Shown here piece by piece: positions 58,255-64,000 of a stretch of DNA of 64,000 nt (position 1 is the first letter of the stretch; each line of letters opens with the position of its first letter). The position numbers and the translations under genes are program-made. The notes beneath the pieces were generated by a model that did no database searches, had not been told where the DNA came from, and saw only the letters and a list, made by a program, of their open reading frames with translations. Origin of the DNA: Christensenella tenuis (GTDB lineage: Bacteria > Bacillota > Clostridia > Christensenellales > Christensenellaceae); assembly GCF_014287795.1 (NCBI RefSeq), contig NZ_JACOON010000003.1:303130-367129 (forward strand), in the 5' to 3' direction.

Positions 58255-60384
58255 CTATTTTAAATGCGCAAGACGCTCCAACAGGATTTTTCCGCAATTC
58301 TCATAAGAAAATTCCTGCTCAATCACTCGTTTCGCGTTTTCACCAATAGACATGTAATAATCGCGGTCTTCCACAAGCCTTTTCATATACTCTGCAGCGG
58401 CGTCCACATCAGGTTCCGCCCAGTGCATTCCCTTTTTGTAAATAATAAAATCTTCTTTTACTTCAACCAGGCGGTAAGGTACGGGGCAACAGGCGCCTTC
58501 CCGCATATACTGCGTATTCCCGCTGTAATTTGTGATGACAACGGGTTTCGCAAACGCCATCGCTTCTGCCGGTCCAAGTCCAAACCCCTCGCTCCGGTGG
58601 AGCGACAGGTACGCGTCGCATAAGGAAATAAGGCTGTTGATTTCCCGTTTGGACATCTGCCTGCTGATGGTCATGATATTTTCATGTTTTTTTAATAATG
58701 TCATCAGGTCCCGGTCGCCATCCCAGTCAAGCGGCGTATTTAACTTCAGTAAAAGCATCGCGTCCTGCCGGTTGCCAAACGCTTTGCTAAATGCCCTGAT
58801 GGCAGCCAATGGATTTTTTCGCTCGGAAATGCTGCGGGTATCGTAGGTCATCAGGAAAATAAACTGATCCTCCGGCAAACCAAAGTCCTGCCTTGTAAGG
58901 TTGTCGTCCTTTTGTGGATGGATTGCATAAGGAACCGTATGAACCGGGATCGGCGAATTCTGCCCAATAGCTTGGGTCGTAAAATCCGAACAGGTCCAAA
59001 TCTCGTCAAAATACGGAAACGCTCCCGCCCATTCGGCTGGAAACTCGGGCATTTCCCATGCCCAATAACCAATATTGCGCCGCCCCTCGAAAACGCTCTT
59101 ATCAAACTCCCGGACCGATTCTTCAAAACAATCCGGGTTGTACGCGAAAATATTTGTATCATAGATAAATTTATTGGAAATTTTATCTGCAAATTCCGTA
59201 TTCGTGAAGGTATGAAGCCCGGAATCCTGTACTTCGATGACCGTATAGGGAATGTTTGCATGCTGCAAAATTCTCGCAAGAATCCTGCTGCTTTCGCCCA
59301 GGCCAAAATCGCCCTTAATAAAGCCACATAGATTCACACCGAATGGATACTGGGCTTCCGGCATTGTTTGCGCTCCCCGGCGAATGGAAAACCGTTTTCT
59401 CAAAGATCTGTCGCGCTGCTGCGCTGCTTCCCGCAGTTTCAGACAGGCCTGATATGCGGCCTGCACAGCCGCAAGGTATTCCTCTGCCAGCTTGTATTCT
59501 TTCCGGGCATACTGCAAAAACCATTCCGTGAAACGTATTCTTGCTTCGGGATCGTTTAAATCGGGAAAAAGCGCCCGCAGGTCCCCCCGCGCAAGGTAAA
59601 TTGCTTTCTCGATTGCAGTAACCGGAATTGTTTGAGAATCCCCTACGACAACCGTATCGCGCATAAAGTAATCCGGGTGTTCAAACGGCTGGTTTTTGCA
59701 TTTGCTCCTCAGCCTGTAATCCATGCCGTAGTATTTCCTTAATATATCCGCGACTGGTATTCCATTTTCAAAACAGCAATACTCCGTATATTCCGGAACC
59801 TCAAAAAAACTTGCTTTTTCCATTAAATGAACCCGGCACCCAAACAGAGATGCATAGGAAAGCCACGCCTTTAAGAATCCCCTCTCCCCAATTCCGCTGA
59901 AAAGGATCCGGTTATATTTCTTCTGGCTCCATGTCAAAAATTCCGTTATCCGCTTTCCCTGTTTCAGGGCAAAAGAATGATTGCAAAACAGCGGTTTCGA
60001 CGATAAAGAAATATCTACCGAACCGCTTTTTTCCGCCTCGTCCAGAAGATTCGGGAAAACGTGGAACGTATCGCAGGAGGCGGGGAAATCCGGAAACAGT
60101 CCGCTGTCTGAAACGACGGCAACGGTTTCATAAGAATCGAGCAGGAAACCAGCCGCCTTCAGCGACAAAAAACAGGCCAGTTCTTCCCCTGTCAGGCAAA
60201 ATGCATACTCCTTGTACTTCGGGCCTGCCAGCTGGGTCAACGATAATATACCCTCTTCCTCCAAGCCTTCCTGATCGCCGGCAAGGCATACAAAAAGATC
60301 GCTTTCCCCGTAGCGTTTGCGTATTTCTGTTAAATCAACCTTATTATTTTGACTTGCAATATATGCGATTGCAGAAGTGTTCAC
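58255..60384 (-). CDS. Two-part glycosyltransferase (GT4-type C-terminal domain)
   Basis: The 709-residue protein has a Rossmann-like N-terminal half (about 1-330) that I cannot name and a GT4 family C-terminal half. The latter shows VNLCGFIKGDFGLGESSRIL, then NIGYWAWEMPEFPAEW, and the donor-site block LHRSEGFGLGPAEAMAFAKPVVIT (about 605-630). Such enzymes transfer a hexose from GDP- or UDP-sugar to a surface glycan. It lies inside the GDP-mannose cluster, so GDP-mannose is a sensible donor. The start codon at 60,384 is GTG. Confidence 0.85.
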   Translation of the reverse strand: MNTSAIAYIASQNNKVDLTEIRKRYGESDLFVCLAGDQEGLEEEGILSLTQLAGPKYKEYAFCLTGEELACFLSLKAAGFLLDSYETVAVVSDSGLFPDFPASCDTFHVFPNLLDEAEKSGSVDISLSSKPLFCNHSFALKQGKRITEFLTWSQKKYNRILFSGIGERGFLKAWLSYASLFGCRVHLMEKASFFEVPEYTEYCCFENGIPVADILRKYYGMDYRLRSKCKNQPFEHPDYFMRDTVVVGDSQTIPVTAIEKAIYLARGDLRALFPDLNDPEARIRFTEWFLQYARKEYKLAEEYLAAVQAAYQACLKLREAAQQRDRSLRKRFSIRRGAQTMPEAQYPFGVNLCGFIKGDFGLGESSRILARILQHANIPYTVIEVQDSGLHTFTNTEFADKISNKFIYDTNIFAYNPDCFEESVREFDKSVFEGRRNIGYWAWEMPEFPAEWAGAFPYFDEIWTCSDFTTQAIGQNSPIPVHTVPYAIHPQKDDNLTRQDFGLPEDQFIFLMTYDTRSISERKNPLAAIRAFSKAFGNRQDAMLLLKLNTPLDWDGDRDLMTLLKKHENIMTISRQMSKREINSLISLCDAYLSLHRSEGFGLGPAEAMAFAKPVVITNYSGNTQYMREGACCPVPYRLVEVKEDFIIYKKGMHWAEPDVDAAAEYMKRLVEDRDYYMSIGENAKRVIEQEFSYENCGKILLERLAHLK

Positions 60385-60418
60385 TCTGTATTTGCTCCGT
60401 TTTCCCAGCGCCAGCGTA

Positions 60419-61342
60419 CTATACCGTTGTTTTCAAAAGGGTTGCCTGCCCACTGAGTGTATAGTCTCCCAATCCTGCCGGAACAAACACGTCTTTTCCC
60501 GCAGGAATTTCAATGACCCCGCTCTGGTAGGTAAGCGTTCCAGTCCCTTCTACGCATAACAAATTATGAAAGGAGGACTCGTCCGCACATAGAACCTGCC
60601 CTTTTTCGCATAGTTCAATTTTTTCTATTTGGAATGTGCCGCAATCAAGCGGCTGATCCAGGCGGTATACGGCAGGTTCTCTGAAATGGAGTACGTCCGC
60701 CGCTTGTTCGATGTGCAGAGGACGCGGATTTCCTTGCGCATCCGTCCGTCCAAAATCATAGATCCGGTAAGTAATATTGCTGTTTGTGCCAATTTCTGCC
60801 ACAGTCATGTTTTTGCCGATTGCATGAACCGTTCCCGGCTTAATCAGAAACACATCACCCTTCCGGACTTTCACTTTATTCAGTACTTCCGTAATCGTTC
60901 CATCCGCCGCGCGTTTCTTGAACTCTGCTTTGGAAATTTCTTTCTGGAACCCATAATAAAGGGCTGCGCCCGGTTCGCACTCCATAATATACCACAATTC
61001 CGTTTTGCCGTCCTGCCCGTTTTCATGAATAGCCGCATAAGCGTCATCAGGATGAACCTGTATGGATAGGCTGTCCGCCGTATCGATTATTTTTATGAGC
61101 AGGGGCAGTTCTTCTTTTCCGTTCCCAAGAACGCTGCATCCCTCTTTTTCGAGATACTCATTCAAGGTCATTCCAGCATACGCACCGTTTTCAATCCTGC
61201 TGACGCCTTCCCGATGGCACGCCAATTCCCAGCTTTCCGCAATTTTGGGGAAAACGCCATCTTTATGATAAATTGTTTTAAGCTTAGTGCCCCCCCACAA
61301 ATAGTCTTTCAACACAGGGCCCAGCACCAACGGATATAACAT
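60419..61342 (-). CDS. manA: Mannose-6-phosphate isomerase, class I
   Basis: The 307-residue cupin enzyme converts fructose-6-phosphate to mannose-6-phosphate. Metal ligands sit in SIQVHPDD, KTELWYIME and KPGTVHAIG, and YRIYDFGR follows. The C-terminal cupin half ends DYTLSGQATLLKTTV. It begins 8 bases after the guanylyltransferase gene stops, so they form one operon that makes GDP-mannose for the adjacent glycosyltransferase. Confidence 0.95.
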   Translation of the reverse strand: MLYPLVLGPVLKDYLWGGTKLKTIYHKDGVFPKIAESWELACHREGVSRIENGAYAGMTLNEYLEKEGCSVLGNGKEELPLLIKIIDTADSLSIQVHPDDAYAAIHENGQDGKTELWYIMECEPGAALYYGFQKEISKAEFKKRAADGTITEVLNKVKVRKGDVFLIKPGTVHAIGKNMTVAEIGTNSNITYRIYDFGRTDAQGNPRPLHIEQAADVLHFREPAVYRLDQPLDCGTFQIEKIELCEKGQVLCADESSFHNLLCVEGTGTLTYQSGVIEIPAGKDVFVPAGLGDYTLSGQATLLKTTV

Positions 61343-61350
61343 AACTTCTC

Positions 61351-62376
61351 CTATCTGACGTTCAGTTGTTTTGCGATCTTTCCGATCTGCTCGGACATAT
61401 CTTTTTGAGCCACGAGGATCGCATCCTCAGTTTCCACAACCACAAGGTCTTTAAGCCCAACGCATACGACCGGTTTCTGGCAATTCACATAGCAGTCCTT
61501 TGACTGTTCCATAATGGCGTTGCCGTCCGTTACATTCCCGCATTCATCCTTTTCATTCTCCTCGTGCAGGCTCTCATAGCCTCCTACATCACTCCAGCCA
61601 AAATCCGAAGGGATGCAGTAAGCCTTCTTTGTTTTCTCCATAACGGCATAATCAATGGAAATGTTTTTGGCTTGTTCAAAAGCCCGCGCAACCTGCGCCC
61701 TGTTATCCGGATCGATTGCCGCAAACAAATGATATAATTCCGGCTCATACTCCTGGAATTCATCGATCATCGTCTGGATGTCAAATACAAACATCCCGCT
61801 GTTCCACAGGAAATTTCCTGCCTGCAAATAATGCCCGGCCAATTCCTGATTGGGTTTTTCGTGAAAGGATACCAGTTTTACCACCGTTTGGTTGGCCTGA
61901 TATTCACTCGTTTCAATTTCAACGTAACCATAGCCCGTCTCCGCACGTGTCGGACGAATCCCAAATGTAACGATATGTCCCTGTTCCGCTTTCCCAACTG
62001 CGGCGTCCAGCGCGGCATGAAAGGCCCTTCCATTTTTGATCGTATGGTCTGAAGGCATCACGACGGCTACGCCGCCGCCCGAATGCTTTTGGATCATAAA
62101 AGCAGCCCACAGAATACATGGCGCCGTATTTTTCGCCTGCGGTTCCGCCATAATATTTACTGTCTCTCCAAATTCTTCCTTCACAAGGGGCATATATTTT
62201 TCTCCGGTCAGGATATACTGATGTTTCATCGGAACAATATCCGCAATCCGTTCACTCGTCTCCCGGAGCATACTCTTATCCGAAAACAAATTCAAAAATT
62301 GTTTTGGTTTTGCCGAACTGCTGAGCGGCCATAGCCGCGTTCCGCTGCCGCCCGCCAAAATAATACCACTTACCAT
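61351..62376 (-). CDS. manC: Mannose-1-phosphate guanylyltransferase
   Basis: The 341-residue nucleotidyltransferase carries the pyrophosphorylase signature LAGGSGTRLWPLS at the N-terminus, FLNLFSDKSML, and the product-binding FHEKPN with NSGMFVF. It joins GTP and mannose-1-phosphate to give GDP-mannose. It lacks the C-terminal isomerase domain of the fused enzymes, which is here the separate manA. The gene is the first of the cluster, with a terminator upstream at 62,502-62,539. Confidence 0.94.
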   Translation of the reverse strand: MVSGIILAGGSGTRLWPLSSSAKPKQFLNLFSDKSMLRETSERIADIVPMKHQYILTGEKYMPLVKEEFGETVNIMAEPQAKNTAPCILWAAFMIQKHSGGGVAVVMPSDHTIKNGRAFHAALDAAVGKAEQGHIVTFGIRPTRAETGYGYVEIETSEYQANQTVVKLVSFHEKPNQELAGHYLQAGNFLWNSGMFVFDIQTMIDEFQEYEPELYHLFAAIDPDNRAQVARAFEQAKNISIDYAVMEKTKKAYCIPSDFGWSDVGGYESLHEENEKDECGNVTDGNAIMEQSKDCYVNCQKPVVCVGLKDLVVVETEDAILVAQKDMSEQIGKIAKQLNVR

Positions 62377-62501
62377 AAAGTTAATATTCCAACCTTTCTC
62401 GTAATCCTTATTATCTTATCATTAATTGTCCTAGGAATCAAATACCGCTTTGCATCGGGCATAATTTGCCGTTTTATGCAAAACGGTGATTTCGGAAAAC
62501 A

Positions 62502-62539
62502 CGAAAGAACACCCCTGCAGTTACCGGGATGTTCTTTCG
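62502..62539 (-). terminator. Terminator of the wall-hydrolase gene
   Basis: CGAAAGAACATCCC and GGGGTGTTCTTTCG pair over 14 bp with one wobble on the minus strand, just after the stop at 62,552. The rest of the gap to manC (62,377-62,501) is AT-rich and probably holds the manC promoter. Confidence 0.8.
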
Positions 62540-62551
62540 GATTTATTTTTC

Positions 62552-64000
62552 TTACGCTGCTCCTCTGTCCGGTTCGGGTTCGCTGTCCGTTTCCGCAGCC
62601 GCCTCGTCAGGTATTTGTTTCGTCTCGTTCATATCCCCTTGTTCCGTCTGCGATATTTCCTCCATCGGCAGTTCCTGTTGTAGAGCCCTGTATATAGTTT
62701 CCCAATGCAAAAGGTACTCCTGGTCGCCCTTCGCCCACGCTTTCATGGTCGGCAAAGAGCCCCTGTTGGGTTCATCCCAGCCCGGAACACAGAGAGTCCC
62801 CTCGGGCGAATCTGTGCAGGCATAGCATTTTATATGTTGAATATGCGCGCGAATCCCTTCATTTATACTTGCAAATTCATAAGGCGTACCATTTTCTTCT
62901 AAAAGACAACCAGGGTTATTTTGTATTGCTCTCCTGTTTCCAGAGAAATCCGCTCCATTTGTCTCAACTAACATTTGAGCAAATGCAACCGCTGCATCCA
63001 CACCTTCCCGGTCTGCTTCCTGCCAATAAAGCGACACAAACTCCCCATTGGAAATTCCATAATGGTCCATCATATCAATTCCCATCTGTGCAAGATAGGC
63101 CTCCGCCTGCTTTTGCACAACCGTGGTTTTGCCCATAAGCCGCGGAGTATCATCCGGCTCTGTTGCCGGCTCTGGTTCAGTCGATGATTCCGGCAATGTC
63201 TCCGGTTCGTTTGACGGCTCTATTGTTTCCACACCGGCGTTTTCTTCCGGTTTATCCATCGCTGTCATAGCTTGTTTCACTGTAATTTTCCCACTGGCCG
63301 TACTGCTTATATTGCCGCTGTCATCTGTAGCGGCCGCTTCCGCAGTATAGATTCCCGGTCCCGGCACGCCAACATACTGCGCCCACGTCGTCGCGTTCTC
63401 TCTGACCGCTTTATAGGTTCCGACAGATGTTCCGTCTTCATCCTTTATTACAAACTGGAGGGATTGCACACCACTATCAGTATCCTGCACATTCCATGCG
63501 CGCACCGTAAATTTATTCTGGTATACCTCGGTAACAGCTTTTCCGTTCGCCTCGAACCCAATGCTCCCAATCGTCGGCGCCACGGTATCCTTCGCCACTA
63601 CAATCATCTTGTACAGCGTCGTACTCTTGTTCCCTGCCTTGTCTACCGCCGTTACGTCAACATTGTATTCTCCCGGCCCGTCTACTCCCATATACTGCGC
63701 CCACGTCGTCGCGTTTTCCTTGATTGCTTTCGCATTCCAGTGCCGCTTCCCGTCCATACGCCAAATGTTGATCTCCACTGATTCCACTGACGTTTCCGCG
63801 TCCGCTACGCTGAACGCGCGCACCGTAAAGTTGTTCTGGTATACCTTCGTCACGCTCTTTCCGTCCGATTCGAATCCAATGCTCCCAATCGTCGGCGCTC
63901 CGGTATCCTTCGCCACTACAATCATCTTATACAGCGTCGTACTCTTGTTCCCTGCCTTGTCTACCGCCGTTACGTCAACATTGTATTCTCCCGGCCCGTC
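62552..64000 (-). CDS. Secreted repeat protein with C-terminal glucosaminidase-like domain (partial)
   Basis: The frame is open across the right edge, so the N-terminus is missing. The visible 480 residues start with tandem units of about 106 residues (DNA period 318 bp) containing ATTWAQYMGVDGPGEYNVDVTA, VDKAGNKSTTLYKMIVVAKDT and APTIGSIGFE. These resemble GBS Bsp-like/Ig-type cell-surface repeats. A Pro/Glu linker follows, then a glucosaminidase (lysozyme-like) domain: AYLAQMGID, YWQEADREGVDAAVAFAQMLVET and INEGIRAHIQHIKCYA. It likely cleaves or binds peptidoglycan at the cell surface. The acidic C-terminal tail is unusual. Confidence 0.82.
   Translation of the reverse strand, partial: DGPGEYNVDVTAVDKAGNKSTTLYKMIVVAKDTGAPTIGSIGFESDGKSVTKVYQNNFTVRAFSVADAETSVESVEINIWRMDGKRHWNAKAIKENATTWAQYMGVDGPGEYNVDVTAVDKAGNKSTTLYKMIVVAKDTVAPTIGSIGFEANGKAVTEVYQNKFTVRAWNVQDTDSGVQSLQFVIKDEDGTSVGTYKAVRENATTWAQYVGVPGPGIYTAEAAATDDSGNISSTASGKITVKQAMTAMDKPEENAGVETIEPSNEPETLPESSTEPEPATEPDDTPRLMGKTTVVQKQAEAYLAQMGIDMMDHYGISNGEFVSLYWQEADREGVDAAVAFAQMLVETNGADFSGNRRAIQNNPGCLLEENGTPYEFASINEGIRAHIQHIKCYACTDSPEGTLCVPGWDEPNRGSLPTMKAWAKGDQEYLLHWETIYRALQQELPMEEISQTEQGDMNETKQIPDEAAAETDSEPEPDRGAA

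Overview
The window looks like the chromosome of a low-to-medium GC, anaerobic, gut-type Firmicute (Clostridia). This rests on Gram-positive ribosome-binding sites, a Tn1549-style conjugation module, tet(O), sortase/CnaB surface proteins and lipoprotein-anchored ABC transport. A Christensenellaceae-like host is only a guess. Almost every gene lies on the minus strand, so transcription runs from the right edge to the left edge.

Positions 1 to about 53.5 kb are an integrative conjugative element (ICE) whose left end lies outside the window. Reading in transcription direction it holds: a DUF4160 gene pair (53.3-52.8 kb); parA/parB (52.5-50.8); accessory and lipoprotein genes; a thioester/CnaB adhesin with a sortase (48.3-44.3); one lone plus-strand gene behind a structured leader (43.4-44.3); an N4/N6 methyltransferase, a Toprim protein and a C5 methyltransferase (43.3-39.0); an antitoxin with a frameshifted zeta-type toxin (38.9-38.1); a three-gene surface-protein cassette (38.0-33.8); a very large methylase/SNF2 helicase gene (33.1 kb to 15.7 kb, split); a replisome-organizer gene, a Fic protein, a candidate oriT, MobC and a MOBP relaxase (14-9.8); and the type IV secretion core VirD4, Maff2, VirB6-like, PrgI, MT-A70 methylase, VirB4 and the start of the cell-wall hydrolase (8.2-0 kb).

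The helicase gene is cut by a second, nested element at 16,630-27,634 (about 11.0 kb). This is a Tn4451-like mobilizable transposon with a large serine recombinase, tnpV, tet(O) with its attenuation leader, a Cys-rich KTR protein, three sigma-like HTH genes (one broken by a stop codon), a RepA-like ATPase, an iteron-like repeat cluster, a MobV relaxase with a recognisable oriT, a ParB-like protein and a YdbC-like protein. Both halves of the helicase gene are readable in frame up to a GA dinucleotide present at each junction, and imperfect inverted repeats lie just inside both ends. The nested element has a relaxase and oriT but no secretion genes, so it would depend on machinery such as that of the ICE around it.

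The ICE meets the chromosome at tRNA-Arg(CCG) (53,533-53,608), whose 3' end faces the element. A broken 5' half of a second tRNA-Arg lies 209 bp further on. Beyond it are ordinary chromosomal genes: a polar amino-acid ABC transporter (53.9-56.3 kb), a GDP-mannose/hexose-phosphate and glycosyltransferase cluster (56.4-62.4 kb), and the C-terminal part of a repeat-containing secreted wall hydrolase that runs off the right edge.
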